Below are positions 7,908 through 17,145 of a stretch of DNA of 53,421 nt, in pieces (within the stretch, counting starts at the first letter, position 1; each line of letters opens with the position of its first letter). A model generated the notes under the pieces. That model saw nothing but the letters and a program-made list of their open reading frames with translations, searched no databases and was not told the DNA's origin. The position numbers and the translations under genes are program-made. The DNA is from Rhodocyclales bacterium (GTDB taxonomy: Bacteria; Pseudomonadota; Gammaproteobacteria; Burkholderiales; Rhodocyclaceae), in the NCBI GenBank assembly GCA_016177805.1, contig JACOUN010000048.1, forward strand, positions 1 through 53,421. Direction: 5' to 3'.

Positions 7908-8192
7908 TCACCAGGAATGCTTGACGGCGCCGGGGGTGCAGGCCGTGGTGCACGGCAGGCTGGAATAGCCAGCGGCCGGCTTGCAGTCCGCGCAGTCGTA
8001 CTTCAGGCTCTTCCTGAACTGGGCCTTGATCCAGGCCACCTCGTCGTCGTAGTCGTCGGTCATGATCTCGAACATGCCCTTAGGGCAGGCCGTGAGACAG
8101 GCCCGGTTCGCCCCGCATTCGATGCACTTGTCGGTGTCGATGCTGATGTAGTAATCGCCCGAGCCGTCCTTGTAGCCGTAGTTCGCGATCAT
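7908..8192 (-). CDS. bzdM: Two-cluster ferredoxin, electron donor of benzoyl-CoA reductase
   Basis: A 94-residue soluble ferredoxin. Cluster motif one is CIECGANRACLTACP (C-x2-C-x5-C-x3-C-P) and motif two is CADC followed by CTTAC and a TPG turn, so two [4Fe-4S] clusters are expected. The variant spacing resembles the ferredoxins of benzoyl-CoA reductase clusters rather than the classical C-x2-C-x2-C-x3-C-P. I use the internal ATG (MIANYGYKDG), with AGGAGCACGGAA before it; the upstream in-frame start has no support. It lies immediately downstream of bzdQ. By family knowledge it carries electrons from BzdV to BzdNOPQ in the cytoplasm. Confidence 0.88.
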   Translation of the reverse strand: MIANYGYKDGSGDYYISIDTDKCIECGANRACLTACPKGMFEIMTDDYDDEVAWIKAQFRKSLKYDCADCKPAAGYSSLPCTTACTPGAVKHSW

Positions 8193-8224
8193 TTCCGTGC
8201 TCCTGTTTCTCAACCGATACCCAT

Positions 8225-8242
8225 GGTGCGTGGGACGCACCC
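8225..8242. repeat. Short palindrome GGTGCGTGGGACGCACC
   Basis: Second copy of the hairpin at 3739-3755, in the gap between bzdQ and bzdM. It could stabilise the upstream part of the transcript. Confidence 0.7.
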
Positions 8243-8254
8243 TGCATCCGCCAA

Positions 8255-9163
8255 TCAGCCCTGCTTGGCCTGGCCCTTCTGCACCAGGGTGTAGCCGAAC
8301 AGCGCCGCGCCGAGGGCCCCGGCGATCTGGCTATCGTACTCGGTCTTCAGCGCCTCGATGCCGATGATCTTCTCGATACGCTTCACCACGCCGGGGTTCT
8401 TGGCAATGCCGCCGGTGATGAAAAATTCCTTTTCCACGCCGATCCGCTCCATCAGCGACACCACCCGCTCGGCCATGGCCTGGCAGTAGGAGGCGACCAC
8501 CTTGTTCTTGGTCCAGCCCGCCTTCAGCAGGCCGAGCGCTTCCGACTTGGCGAACACCACGCACACCGAGGACACCGCCGGCGGCTCCTCGTCCACGTCG
8601 AACGAGCGCGCCCCCAGCTCGGCGATCGGAATCTGCATCAGGTCGGAAATCACCTCCATGCCGCGCCCGGTGCCGGCCGCGCACTTGTCGTTCATCAGGA
8701 AGTTGGTGACCTTGCCCTTCTCGTCGCAGTGGATGGCCTTGCAGTCCTGGCCGCCCATGTCGAGGATGGTGCGCACCTTGTTTCCGCCCATGTAGTTGGC
8801 GCCGCGGGCATGGCAGGCGATCTCGGTGATGGCCTTGTGGGAGAAGGGCACGTTCACGCGCCCGTAGCCGGTGCCCACCACGTAGTGGATGTCCTCCAGC
8901 TTCATGCCGCACTTGTCCATCACCCCCTGCAGGGCGTTCCTGGCGGAATCCGGACTGTTGCTGCCGGTGCGCATGGAGTTATAGCCGTAGAGCTTGCCGT
9001 CGCACACCAGCACCGCCTGGGACGATACCGACCCCACGTCGATGCCGCAGGTGACGATCTTGGCGTCGCGCCAGTTCATGGTCTCGTCCACCCAGGTGTT
9101 TTCCTGCCAGCGCCAATACTCCGGCTTCTCGGGGGCCGTGGTCTGTTGCATCACTGCGCTCAT
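8255..9163 (-). CDS. bzdQ: Benzoyl-CoA reductase, ATPase subunit
   Basis: One of the two ATP-hydrolysing subunits of class I benzoyl-CoA reductase, which couples ATP hydrolysis to low-potential electron transfer onto the aromatic ring. The 302-residue protein is an ASKHA-fold ATPase of the 2-hydroxyacyl-CoA dehydratase activator family: phosphate-1 loop CGIDVGSVSSQAV (residues 39-51), LDMGGQD (phosphate 2), and FFITGGIAKN near the C-terminus. Cys161 (in NDKCAAGTG) and Cys201 (in CVVFAKSE) match the residues that share a [4Fe-4S] cluster with the partner subunit. It carries about 35 extra N-terminal residues. Both ATPase subunits are short here (302 and 268 residues), as in the Azoarcus-type enzyme and unlike the longer BcrA of Thauera. 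Strong ribosome site GAAGGAAGGAG. P and Q are assigned by gene order. Confidence 0.9.
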   Translation of the reverse strand: MSAVMQQTTAPEKPEYWRWQENTWVDETMNWRDAKIVTCGIDVGSVSSQAVLVCDGKLYGYNSMRTGSNSPDSARNALQGVMDKCGMKLEDIHYVVGTGYGRVNVPFSHKAITEIACHARGANYMGGNKVRTILDMGGQDCKAIHCDEKGKVTNFLMNDKCAAGTGRGMEVISDLMQIPIAELGARSFDVDEEPPAVSSVCVVFAKSEALGLLKAGWTKNKVVASYCQAMAERVVSLMERIGVEKEFFITGGIAKNPGVVKRIEKIIGIEALKTEYDSQIAGALGAALFGYTLVQKGQAKQG

Positions 9164-9185
9164 GGTATGGCTCCTTCCTTCCGGG

Positions 9186-9992
9186 TCAATGGGTTTCCGC
9201 GGCCAGCAGGGCGCAGCCCAGGGCGGCGACGTATTCCGGGTGCTCCGGCAGCAGCAGCTCTTCCACGTCCAGGGCCTTCTTCAGGGACGAGACGAAGCCC
9301 ACGTTGTGGACCATGCCGCCGATCAGGACCACGTCCTTCTCGATGCCGACCCGGCGTACCATGGCGCACACCCGGGAAGCCACCGCGTCCAGCACCGCCT
9401 TGGCGATGTCCTCCTTGGGGGTCGAGGAGTGGATCAGCGACACCACCTCGGATTCGGCGAACACCGTGCACTGGGCGTTCATGGGGATGGTCTTGTCGGA
9501 GCGCAGCGAATATTCGCCGAACTCCTTGAGGCTCAACTGCAGCGCCCGCGACATGGCCTCGGCAAACGAGCCCGCGCCGGCGGCGCACTTCTCGTTGCCG
9601 GCGAAGTCGGTGGCCTTCCCCGTGGAATCGGCCTTGATGCCTCGGCCCTCTTCCGCGCCCACGTCCACCACCGTCTTGACGTTGGGGAACATGTACACCG
9701 CCCCCTTGGCGCCGGCGGTCATCTCGGTCACCGAGTCGGCGGCGAAGGTCACCTGCTTGCGGCCCGCCCCGGTAGCGTACACCCGCTTTACGCTACCCTT
9801 GTCCACGCCGGCTTCCTTGCAGGCGCTGTCGAAGGCGATTTCGGCGGCCTTGTCCATATCCAGGTCCCCCGGCATCATCAGGTACGGCTTCTTCATGTCG
9901 TACTTGATCTGGGGGGCGCCTTCCACCTTGATGTCCTCCAGCAGCACGATCTTGATGCTGCGGGAGCCCATGTCGATTCCAGCGGTAATCAT
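9186..9992 (-). CDS. bzdP: Benzoyl-CoA reductase, ATPase subunit
   Basis: Partner of the downstream ATPase subunit. The 268-residue protein begins MITAGIDMGSRSIKIV (phosphate-1 loop), has VVDVGAEEGRG as the second nucleotide loop, and VLIGGMVHNVG close to its end. Cys136 (NEKCAAGAGS) and Cys175 (CTVFAESE) are the two expected cluster ligands. By family knowledge the two ATPases form a heterodimer bridged by one [4Fe-4S] cluster and pass electrons to BzdNO. The ATG is preceded by TAGGAGACTGAAACG. It follows bzdO after a 98-bp gap mostly taken up by a palindromic repeat, and bzdQ follows 22 bases later. Confidence 0.9.
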   Translation of the reverse strand: MITAGIDMGSRSIKIVLLEDIKVEGAPQIKYDMKKPYLMMPGDLDMDKAAEIAFDSACKEAGVDKGSVKRVYATGAGRKQVTFAADSVTEMTAGAKGAVYMFPNVKTVVDVGAEEGRGIKADSTGKATDFAGNEKCAAGAGSFAEAMSRALQLSLKEFGEYSLRSDKTIPMNAQCTVFAESEVVSLIHSSTPKEDIAKAVLDAVASRVCAMVRRVGIEKDVVLIGGMVHNVGFVSSLKKALDVEELLLPEHPEYVAALGCALLAAETH

Positions 9993-10020
9993 CGTTTCAG
10001 TCTCCTATGTTTTGCTGCTG

Positions 10021-10090
10021 TTGGGCTTCGCGCAGCGAAGCCCAACCTACCGGGTTGTAGGTTGGGCTGCGGGCGCAAGCCCCAGCCCAA
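10021..10090. repeat. Palindromic element, GTAGGTTGGGCT family
   Basis: TTGGGCTTCGCGCAGCGAAGCCCAA forms one hairpin, and GTAGGTTGGGCTGCGGGCGCAAGCCCCAGCCCAAC a second. Same family as 297-398. It separates the electron-transfer pair bzdPQ from bzdNO, and its right end abuts the bzdO stop codon. Confidence 0.8.
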
Positions 10091-11401
10091 CTATGCCGCC
10101 AGCTTGCGCAGGCCCAACTGTTCCATGAAGGCATCCACCCGGGCCTGGGTGCGCACTTCGTCGAACTCCCGCTCGTCGCCCATGTTGCCTTCGTAGGTCA
10201 TGACCGGGATGCCGGCGTTGGCCAGCCCCAGGCGGTTTTCCATGATGCCCAGGGACAGTCCCTCGCAGCCCCGGTTGAGGTGCAGCATCACGCCGTCCAC
10301 CTGCCACTCCTTGACGATGGTCTTCATCATCTCGGTCTTGAGGCGCGGGTCGTAGAAGTGCTGCCACTGGGGCTTCGACAGATTCCAGTCGGCGTACAGC
10401 TTGAGCGCCGTGTCGCGGTCCCTGATCTCGATGCCCTTCTCCCAGGGCACGGTCCTCGGGCCCCAGGAACTGTCGGGCTTGGTCTCCCAGATGCCTTCCA
10501 GCCCGAAGGTGTAGAGCGAGCCAACGGACACCGCCCCGTACTGCTCCAGGTAGCGGAAGATCTTGAGGAAAGCCCAGGGGGGCTGGGTGTCCGAGATGAC
10601 CCGGCAGCGCTCGTTGGGCACAGCGGCGATGCCGCGGGCGACGCGATCCTTCACCTCGTCGCGCAGCTCCTCGTAGAAATCGGCGCACCACTGGGATGAT
10701 TTGTGGAGCGTCGCCAGCACGTACAGGGAGTACATGGTTTTCTCGTCCAGCGGCGCCGGCACCGCCTTGTTGAGGGTGCAGATCTCGGCCCACAGGGAGG
10801 TGGAGCGCATCTCGTTCTTCACCGCCCGGATCAGCTTTTCGTCATCGCACTTGCGGCCGGTGGCCTTCTCCACGAACTCGATGCCCTCGTGGAGCTGGCT
10901 GGTGACATAGCTGAGCCGGTCCTCGGTCAGGTCCTTGTGGGGTCCGACGCCCACGTCCAGGTAGAACTCGGGCACTTTCTCGACTTTCGCCACGTGCTGG
11001 TACCACTTGCTGTGGGAGCAGCAGATCTGGGTCTGGAACACGAAGTCGGGCTTGGGATACTCGCCCCCCAGCAGGTATTTGTTGAGGTGCATCGCGCCCC
11101 AGTAGATGCGCATGTAGGAGCACAGGTCGCGGGCGAAGCCCACCGATTCCGCCGCCTCCATGCACTCCTTGGCGAACTTGCGGTCGTGGGAAATCGCCGC
11201 GGCGTAGGGCTCGCCGGTCAGGGGATACACATCGTCGCCGAAGGCGGTGGGTATGGCGTCCAGCGCCCAGGCGGAGCCGGACCAGCGCAGCCCGCCCTTG
11301 TCGTGGGCCTGGGCGTAGTTGATGTAGTACTGCTCCCTGAGTTCCTTGGCCTTCTTCCACAGCTTCAGGGATTCGGTGGGATACCTGTTGGCAGCAACCA
11401 T
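10091..11401 (-). CDS. bzdO: Benzoyl-CoA reductase, catalytic subunit (BcrB-like)
   Basis: A 436-residue member of the 2-hydroxyacyl-CoA dehydratase D-component family, which forms the substrate-binding half of class I benzoyl-CoA reductase together with BzdN. Cysteine motifs suited to a [4Fe-4S] cluster and substrate pocket are visible: [24 protein letters not shown], and [12 protein letters not shown] towards the C-terminus. No signal peptide or membrane segment. The ATG follows TAGGAGTGAGACGACA. It is 34 bases downstream of bzdN and followed by a repeat before bzdP. Length fits the beta subunit. Confidence 0.9.
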   Translation of the reverse strand: MVAANRYPTESLKLWKKAKELREQYYINYAQAHDKGGLRWSGSAWALDAIPTAFGDDVYPLTGEPYAAAISHDRKFAKECMEAAESVGFARDLCSYMRIYWGAMHLNKYLLGGEYPKPDFVFQTQICCSHSKWYQHVAKVEKVPEFYLDVGVGPHKDLTEDRLSYVTSQLHEGIEFVEKATGRKCDDEKLIRAVKNEMRSTSLWAEICTLNKAVPAPLDEKTMYSLYVLATLHKSSQWCADFYEELRDEVKDRVARGIAAVPNERCRVISDTQPPWAFLKIFRYLEQYGAVSVGSLYTFGLEGIWETKPDSSWGPRTVPWEKGIEIRDRDTALKLYADWNLSKPQWQHFYDPRLKTEMMKTIVKEWQVDGVMLHLNRGCEGLSLGIMENRLGLANAGIPVMTYEGNMGDEREFDEVRTQARVDAFMEQLGLRKLAA

Positions 11402-11435
11402 TGTCGTCTCACTCCTAAAATCGGTTACGAAGCGC

Positions 11436-12575
11436 CTAGAACAGCTCTTCTTCGCTCAGGGTTTCGAGGAAAGCCTCCACCCGGATGCGAAACGGCCCCA
11501 GGGGGTTGGTGATGTCGAACTCCAGGAACAGCGTCGGGATGCCGTTGTCCTCCAGGTGTTTCTTGAGGTCGGGGTAGTCACCCTCGTGGGGATCGCAGAA
11601 TTTCTGCTGCAGGAAGATCGCGGCCCGGGCGTTGTAATCCTTCGCCAGCCCGAGCACGTGGTCGAAGCGGGTATGAGCCGGGTAGTCCTTGGTGGGACAG
11701 GCCGGCCGGTCGCAGTAGCGGTCGGCGATGGCCTTGAGAGGATCGGCGTCGGGCTTGGTCTCGTTCCAGAAGTAGCGGGTCCCCGAGCACTGGTCGTCGA
11801 TCACGATGGTGCAGCCCACCGACTCGATCATGGCCATGAAGCCGCAATCGTCGTTTTCCGAGCCGATGGTCATGAGGCGCACGCCTTCGTTGCGGTTCAG
11901 CTGGCGGTTCGGCAGCGCGGCGATCACCTTCTTCAGCAGCTCGTTGTGCTCCCGCTTGTCGACGAACTGGGCGGTGATGCTGGCGTAGAGCGCTTCCAGC
12001 CCGGTGACCTTGGGATTGGCTTCCTTGCGCAGGTCGAACAGCTGCTTGAGGAGCCGCCGGTTCTCGTTCACCACCGCGATGGCTTCGTTGATCTGGTCGT
12101 CGCCGATGGGCTTGCCGATGACGCCTTCGAGGAAGCTGCGGAACTTCTTGATCTCGCCGTAATGAGCGAGCTTGGCGAACCTGGACTGCACCTCGTTGGG
12201 CATGGGCACGTAGTAGTCCCACTTCACGGTGGGCACGTGCATGCGCCAGGAGGTGAAGGCCTGGCGGTACTGAATGCAGGACTGGGTGAGGGTCACGCCC
12301 TCGGCGTAGTCGAAGCGTCCCAGCAGTCCCTGGGCCAGGGAATCCCGGCAGAACGGGCAGAACATGCCGAAGATGTGGGGCTCGGTCACGTTCTGGGGCT
12401 CGTGGGCCCCCAGCACCCGCACCGGCAGCATGCCCGCTGCGATCAGCAGTTCCTCGGGCGAATAGGTACACATGGTGGCCACCACCTGGCCGCCGGTCTT
12501 CTGCTTCCAGGCCCGGGCGTAGTCGTGGCGCTTCTCGTACCACGTCTTGAATGGATCAAACAGTCCGTCGCTCAT
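11436..12575 (-). CDS. bzdN: Benzoyl-CoA reductase, catalytic subunit (BcrC-like)
   Basis: First gene of the anaerobic operon. The 379-residue protein belongs to the same dehydratase D-component family as Bzd[21 protein letters not shown] near the N-terminus, [31 protein letters not shown] and [13 protein letters not shown], with cysteines placed to bind a cluster. It starts MSDGLFDPF, with GGAGGGAGAGCG before the ATG, and ends EEELF. With BzdO, P and Q it reduces benzoyl-CoA to cyclohexa-1,5-diene-1-carbonyl-CoA. The upstream 379-bp region carries two operator-like palindromes (see 12652-12684), so the whole operon is probably under BzdR/BoxR control. Confidence 0.9.
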   Translation of the reverse strand: MSDGLFDPFKTWYEKRHDYARAWKQKTGGQVVATMCTYSPEELLIAAGMLPVRVLGAHEPQNVTEPHIFGMFCPFCRDSLAQGLLGRFDYAEGVTLTQSCIQYRQAFTSWRMHVPTVKWDYYVPMPNEVQSRFAKLAHYGEIKKFRSFLEGVIGKPIGDDQINEAIAVVNENRRLLKQLFDLRKEANPKVTGLEALYASITAQFVDKREHNELLKKVIAALPNRQLNRNEGVRLMTIGSENDDCGFMAMIESVGCTIVIDDQCSGTRYFWNETKPDADPLKAIADRYCDRPACPTKDYPAHTRFDHVLGLAKDYNARAAIFLQQKFCDPHEGDYPDLKKHLEDNGIPTLFLEFDITNPLGPFRIRVEAFLETLSEEELF

Positions 12576-12954
12576 CGCTCTCCCTCCAGTTGGCCAGCAC
12601 GCGTTCGCTGTCCGCTTACAAAGGCTGCGTCACAGCGGTTGAAGCCACCTTAGCACTATAAATCATGTCATGCAATATAAAGCATGTCGTGTGCCAGAGA
12701 TTTTATGGACTCGTATCAAATTTCATACCCGGATCAATAGTTTAGTGATTTAGTCGGGCATTCTGAAAAAACAAAAAGTTAAGCTCTTGGAAACACGAAA
12801 AATTGGAAAATGGGAGGCGTTCTCGTTCGCTACAACGAAGCGAAAAATTTTTTCCGGATTTCCCGGATCGGGAATCCAGAACGGGAAAATTCCCGGATCT
12901 TGAACAGCGGCAGGGAATTTCGCTGGCCGCCGCCGGGCCATTCGGAATGCGGGA
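12576..12954. promoter_or_regulatory. Intergenic region with the bzdN promoter
   Basis: 379 bp without a gene, much more AT-rich near 12650-12800 than its surroundings. On the minus strand TATATT at 12679-12674 is a likely -10 for bzdN with no recognisable -35, as expected for an activated promoter. A TTGAT half-site (12719-12715) with a poor second half (3 of 5 positions) is centred about 45 bases upstream of the expected start, close to the usual place for an FNR/AcpR-type activator. Nearer the cyclase gene, short GGGAA/TTCCC palindromes (12855-12900) followed by an A/T run might end the cyclase transcript; this is weak. Confidence 0.5.
12652..12684 (-). promoter_or_regulatory. Two operator-like palindromes at the bzdN promoter
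   Basis: TGCAATATAAAGCA (12671-12684) covers the probable -10 box, and AGCACTATAAATCA (12652-12665) lies just after the expected transcription start. Both have the same 14-base layout as the four sites upstream of boxR (for example GGCACTATATTGCC). Likely binding sites for the BzdR/BoxR-type repressors encoded at 24454 and 30644. Confidence 0.65.
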
Positions 12955-15312
12955 CTATTTCGCCTGGATGGTCCAGACCCCGTCCCAGGCCGGATCGGGC
13001 GGATTCATTCGGTAATGCTTGCAGCGGTCCAGAAAGAGCTGCGCAGGCTGATCTACCGGGTTTGCGTGCAGCACCGCCTGGAAGCATTCAATCGCCCGAT
13101 GCCACTCCTGCTTTCGGTAGCGCTCGAGGCCCTCTGCAAATGCGACCAGCGCCCTTTCCAGGTTGGGGAAGCTCTCCTCGGTGTGGTGACCGATCGCCTC
13201 GTAGATCGCGACCGGCCTGCTGCCGCCGCGGATCCGGATGAGATCGATCTCCCGCAACAGGGCGGGCTTGCGCAGGCGGCGGGCCGTGAACTCCGACACC
13301 AGGATGCTGGTGCCGTAGTGCTTGTTGGCGGCCTCCAGCCGTGCGGCCAGGTTCACCCGGTCGCCGATCACCGTATACTCCATGCGCCTCAGCGAACCGA
13401 TGTTACCCGCCACCACTTCTCCCGTGCTGATGCCGATTCCGATCGTAATGGGATCCTTGGACACGGCGGTACGGCGCTGGTTGAGCGCCCGCAGCGCCAC
13501 GATCATCTTGTTCCCCACGATAACGGAATTGTCCGCATCCTCCTCGCTGGTGAACGGAGAGCCGAAGACCGCCATGATGGCGTCCCCGATGTACTTGTCG
13601 AGAATCCCGTTGTGGGCGAACACGATGTCCACCATCTCGGTGAAGTACTCGTTGAGCATCGACACGGTTTCCCGGGCGCCGATCTTCTCCGAAACGACGG
13701 TGAAGCCCCGGATGTCGGAAAACAGCACGCTCACTTCCTGGCCGGTACCGCCGAGCGCCGCCTCCCCGACCTCCAGCAGCCGGTCCATGACCGCCTTGCT
13801 CATGTAGCGGGACATGGTGTTCTTCAGGCGCTTTTCCCGGCTGATATCCTCGATCACCAGCATGAAACCGAGCGGCTCGTCCTTCACGCTCACCAGCGGC
13901 ACCGTGGTCAGATTGACGGCGACCGCCTCGCGCCCGGGAAGCACGACATCGGTGTCCACCGTGATATCCAGCCTTCCGGTCGTGGCGACCTTCTCGATGC
14001 TTTTCGCGATCCAGCCGTTCTTTCCGGTAAACACCTCCTCTGCCGATTTCCCGGCCGCCACCGGCTCGACAACCCTCAGAATCCGCATTGCCGCCAGATT
14101 GAGCTTGTTTATGCGTCGTTCGGCATCGAGCGTGATGACGCCGTTGCTCAGACTCTTGAGAATGCTTTCATTGTAGTTGTGGGCGTTGTTCAGCTCGTCG
14201 AAGAGCTGGGCGTTCTCCAGGGAGATCGCGGCCTGGGAGGCGAAGGCCTTCAGGCGCCGCTCGTCCGCCGCCCCGAAAGGCCCGCGCTTCTTGTTGAGAA
14301 TCTGCATGACGCCGAGCCTGCGGCCGGTCCGGGCCTGGATCTGCATGCACAGGATGCTTCGCGTCCGGTAGCTGGTTTTCCGGTCCACCTCCGGATTGAA
14401 GCGCGGGTCGGCGTACGCGTCGGGGATGTTGATCGTGCCGCCCGAAGTGAAACATTCGCCGGCGATGCCGGCCGTGGCGGGGAACCTCAGCTCCCTGATC
14501 TCCAGATCCTCGGCGACCCGTGACACCAGCTCGCCGGTCTTCGCGTCATACAGGAACAACGTGCCTCGCTCCGCGTCAAGGAGATCCGCGGCCACGGCCA
14601 CGATCTTTGCCAGCAGCGGGTCGAGCTGCAGTTCCGAGACGATGGAACTGGTGACATCCAGCAATAGCGCCTCCTCGCGCTGCGCCCGCTCCACCTTCTC
14701 GAACAGCTGCGCGTTCTCCAGCGCGGCGGCCGCCTGGGAGGTCAGGGATTCGAGCAGCTTTTCATCATCGGCGCTGAAGCTGCCTTCCACCTTGTTCAGG
14801 ACCTGGGTGACGCCGATGATCTCCCGCTTCTTGTTGCGCAGCGGCACGCACAGGATATTGCGGGTCCGGTAGCCGGTTTTTCTGTCAATTTCCGGGTTGA
14901 AGCGCGGGTCTGCATAGGCATCCGCAATGATTACCGACTGGCCGCTGGTAAACACGCTGCCGGCGATGCCGGCGTTGGACGGGAAGCGGATCTCGCCGAT
15001 CGCGTCGCCCTGAAGCACCCGGGAGAACAGCTCCCGGGTTTCCGGATCATGGAGGAAAAGCGTGCTGCGCTCGGCGTTGACGGTTTCCGTCACCACCTCC
15101 ATGAGCCGTGGGAACAGGATATCGAGCGAAAGGGTATCGGAGACCTTGTTGGCGATCTCCACCAGCGCGGAAGTGCGCCGGATCAGCTCCCCGATCTTCA
15201 GCAACAGTTCCCCGCGCTGGGATTCGGACAGGTCCTTGAGCAGGCGATCGATGTCGGCCTGATGCAGCCGGTGCTCGAATATCTGGCGTATGGTGTCGAG
15301 GGTGATTTCCAT
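12955..15312 (-). CDS. GAF-GAF-PAS class III adenylate/guanylate cyclase
   Basis: A 785-residue cytoplasmic sensor cyclase. After an N-terminal helical region come two similar GAF domains (roughly 55-210 and 225-375, each with an 'ADPRFNPE.DRKT.YRTR.ILC' stretch), a PAS-like domain (about 385-500) and a class III cyclase domain (about 520-700). Metal-binding aspartates are in LFSDIRGFT and GDAIMAVFG; the lysine in DKYIGD and the EYTVIGDRVN segment favour ATP as substrate. The last about 70 residues look like a TPR-type helical tail. I start at the ATG at 15312; a GTG eight codons upstream lacks spacing to a ribosome site. It lies between the iorAB and bzd operons in the same direction. The signal sensed is unknown; a link to aromatic metabolism is only positional. 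Confidence 0.85.
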   Translation of the reverse strand: MEITLDTIRQIFEHRLHQADIDRLLKDLSESQRGELLLKIGELIRRTSALVEIANKVSDTLSLDILFPRLMEVVTETVNAERSTLFLHDPETRELFSRVLQGDAIGEIRFPSNAGIAGSVFTSGQSVIIADAYADPRFNPEIDRKTGYRTRNILCVPLRNKKREIIGVTQVLNKVEGSFSADDEKLLESLTSQAAAALENAQLFEKVERAQREEALLLDVTSSIVSELQLDPLLAKIVAVAADLLDAERGTLFLYDAKTGELVSRVAEDLEIRELRFPATAGIAGECFTSGGTINIPDAYADPRFNPEVDRKTSYRTRSILCMQIQARTGRRLGVMQILNKKRGPFGAADERRLKAFASQAAISLENAQLFDELNNAHNYNESILKSLSNGVITLDAERRINKLNLAAMRILRVVEPVAAGKSAEEVFTGKNGWIAKSIEKVATTGRLDITVDTDVVLPGREAVAVNLTTVPLVSVKDEPLGFMLVIEDISREKRLKNTMSRYMSKAVMDRLLEVGEAALGGTGQEVSVLFSDIRGFTVVSEKIGARETVSMLNEYFTEMVDIVFAHNGILDKYIGDAIMAVFGSPFTSEEDADNSVIVGNKMIVALRALNQRRTAVSKDPITIGIGISTGEVVAGNIGSLRRMEYTVIGDRVNLAARLEAANKHYGTSILVSEFTARRLRKPALLREIDLIRIRGGSRPVAIYEAIGHHTEESFPNLERALVAFAEGLERYRKQEWHRAIECFQAVLHANPVDQPAQLFLDRCKHYRMNPPDPAWDGVWTIQAK

Positions 15313-15549
15313 TTGCCTTGTCGCGCGCCCGCTCACTCTCCCTGGGCATCCGCCGGGATGCGCCCCATTCTACACCGTGATGCGCGAACGCCAACGCGGG
15401 GAAAAGTGCCAGGCCCTGCCCACGCCGGAGACAGAAGACAGCGTACCGAGGTATTTTCACGGAATTCGAACCCGCCGACGGCGTTCGTCGGCCAAGGTTC
15501 CGGATGAAAGGCCGGAGCTGCGCCGCAGCCCCGGCGCGTGCGCCAGGCG

Positions 15550-17145
15550 TTACCGGGACGCGGAGGATTCCTGCGTTTCGGGGGCGGACGCTTGGGCCGG
15601 CCGGGGCATGAAGACCACGGTCTGGCCTTTCGCGCCGGCGATACTGCTGGAGCGGGTTCCGGTCAGGGTTTCCGCGAGGTTCTTGCCTTCCGCATCGGCA
15701 AGGGCCGCGTCCCGGGCCGCACGAACTCTGGCGGCGAGTCCGGGCGTGCCGGCCTTGCCTTCGATCAGCGTCTCGAAAATCCGGACGAAGTTGCCCCTGC
15801 CGCGGCGGTGGGTATCACCGTAACCCTTGATGAGGCGGGCACAGTCCGCGATCTCCGGCGCCGCCTCCCGGTCTTTCGCTGCGTGCTCGCGGATTGCCGC
15901 AAGCCAGCGCTCGATGAGCGCCTGCTCCTCGGCATAGCGGGAGCTCGCTCGTCGGAAGGGCCTTAACCGGCTCATGGCCTTGAGCATGAGAAAGCCGGCG
16001 ACGGTAGTGGTCTTCACTTCCAGCCCGCCCTCGGGATCGGGTTGCCAGCCGCTGGCCTCGGCGCGGCGCCGCAGCCACGCCGCCCATGCCGGCGGCAGGA
16101 TGTCGGCAATCTCTTCCACGCCGGGCTTCAGGTATTCGACAATCGCGTGGGGCTGGTCGGCTTCGACGCCCGCCTCCTGCCGCACCCGCTCGAAGCGATC
16201 GCGGCGGGTCTTGAGGTCGGCGACCCGGATCACGTCCTCGTAGCTCATCCACAGGGCAAGCTGGCGCGCGGTCTCGCGGGTCACCGGAAAACCCTCGGCT
16301 TCTCCGCCCGCCTGTCGCTCCACCACCAGCACCGGAGCGAGGCGCTCGAGATAGAGGTTGGCATAGGCGCTGTCCTGGTAGTCCGTGAGGCGCGTCACCC
16401 CAAGCGCCAGGACGTCCTGGATCGGCGCAGGAAACTTGCTTCTCACCCACTCAGCGGGAACCACGTTCGGTGCCGGCTTTTCGGGCGCCGGCTGTCCCGG
16501 AACCGCCTCACCCCGGGCGCAGGCGTAGCCGAGCTCGAATCCCTTCAGGCTCGACTCCACCGCCTTGCCGGACTTGCGGATAGCCGCCTCGCAGGCTTCC
16601 TTCGATAGCGGCAGCGCGCCCGAGCCCACTACCGCGCCGTAGAGCACGGTGTTGATGATGGTGCCCGCCTGCTGGGCGATTTGCGCCATGTCAGACAGGA
16701 TCGTCTTCTTCGCCAGGGGCTTCGCCGCAACGAGCACCTTGCCGCTGTCGTAACGGCCGTCGCCCATCTGCATCTTTTCACTCGTGGCGAAGATGCGATG
16801 GGTTGAGGCGATGAGGGTGGTGCGCTCGGGGCTCACGAAACCGTTCTGCATGGCCCGCCCGGCTTCGATCAGCTCGGACGCGACCATGACGTCGATGTTG
16901 CCGGGGCTGGGGGTGAGCGCGAGAACCGGCCGTCGCCCCCCCAGTTCCTCGGCGCGCACCGGGTAGATTTCCACGTAGTAGGTGGTGGCGCCGGTACGCT
17001 GGGACACGCCGGGAATGGACGTGCTCTGCACCGGGAAGCCTTGGGCGACGGCCGCATCCACCAGCCACTCGGCCAGAACGCCGCCGCCCTCTCCGCCGAG
17101 GGCGGCGATGAGAATGGTGATGGGACGCTCGGGCAACGCGCTCAT
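15550..17145 (-). CDS. iorB: 2-oxoacid (indolepyruvate-type):ferredoxin oxidoreductase, beta subunit with C-terminal extension
   Basis: A 531-residue protein. Residues about 8-200 form the pyruvate ferredoxin oxidoreductase gamma-type domain (ILIAALGGEGGGVLAEW, IPGVSQRTGATTYYVEI, NTVLYGAVVGSGALPLS), which binds CoA. The remaining about 300 residues match the long helical extension found on proteobacterial IorB proteins. The ATG overlaps the iorA stop (ATGA), so translation is coupled. With IorA it would convert an aromatic 2-oxoacid plus CoA and oxidised ferredoxin to an acyl-CoA, CO2 and reduced ferredoxin. A 237-bp stretch between its stop and the cyclase start shows no gene. Confidence 0.82.
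   Translation of the reverse strand: MSALPERPITILIAALGGEGGGVLAEWLVDAAVAQGFPVQSTSIPGVSQRTGATTYYVEIYPVRAEELGGRRPVLALTPSPGNIDVMVASELIEAGRAMQNGFVSPERTTLIASTHRIFATSEKMQMGDGRYDSGKVLVAAKPLAKKTILSDMAQIAQQAGTIINTVLYGAVVGSGALPLSKEACEAAIRKSGKAVESSLKGFELGYACARGEAVPGQPAPEKPAPNVVPAEWVRSKFPAPIQDVLALGVTRLTDYQDSAYANLYLERLAPVLVVERQAGGEAEGFPVTRETARQLALWMSYEDVIRVADLKTRRDRFERVRQEAGVEADQPHAIVEYLKPGVEEIADILPPAWAAWLRRRAEASGWQPDPEGGLEVKTTTVAGFLMLKAMSRLRPFRRASSRYAEEQALIERWLAAIREHAAKDREAAPEIADCARLIKGYGDTHRRGRGNFVRIFETLIEGKAGTPGLAARVRAARDAALADAEGKNLAETLTGTRSSSIAGAKGQTVVFMPRPAQASAPETQESSASR

Noticed and set aside
15313..15549. Possible small gene between the cyclase and iorB
   Set aside because: Short frames exist, but none has a ribosome site or recognisable sequence; treated as non-coding.
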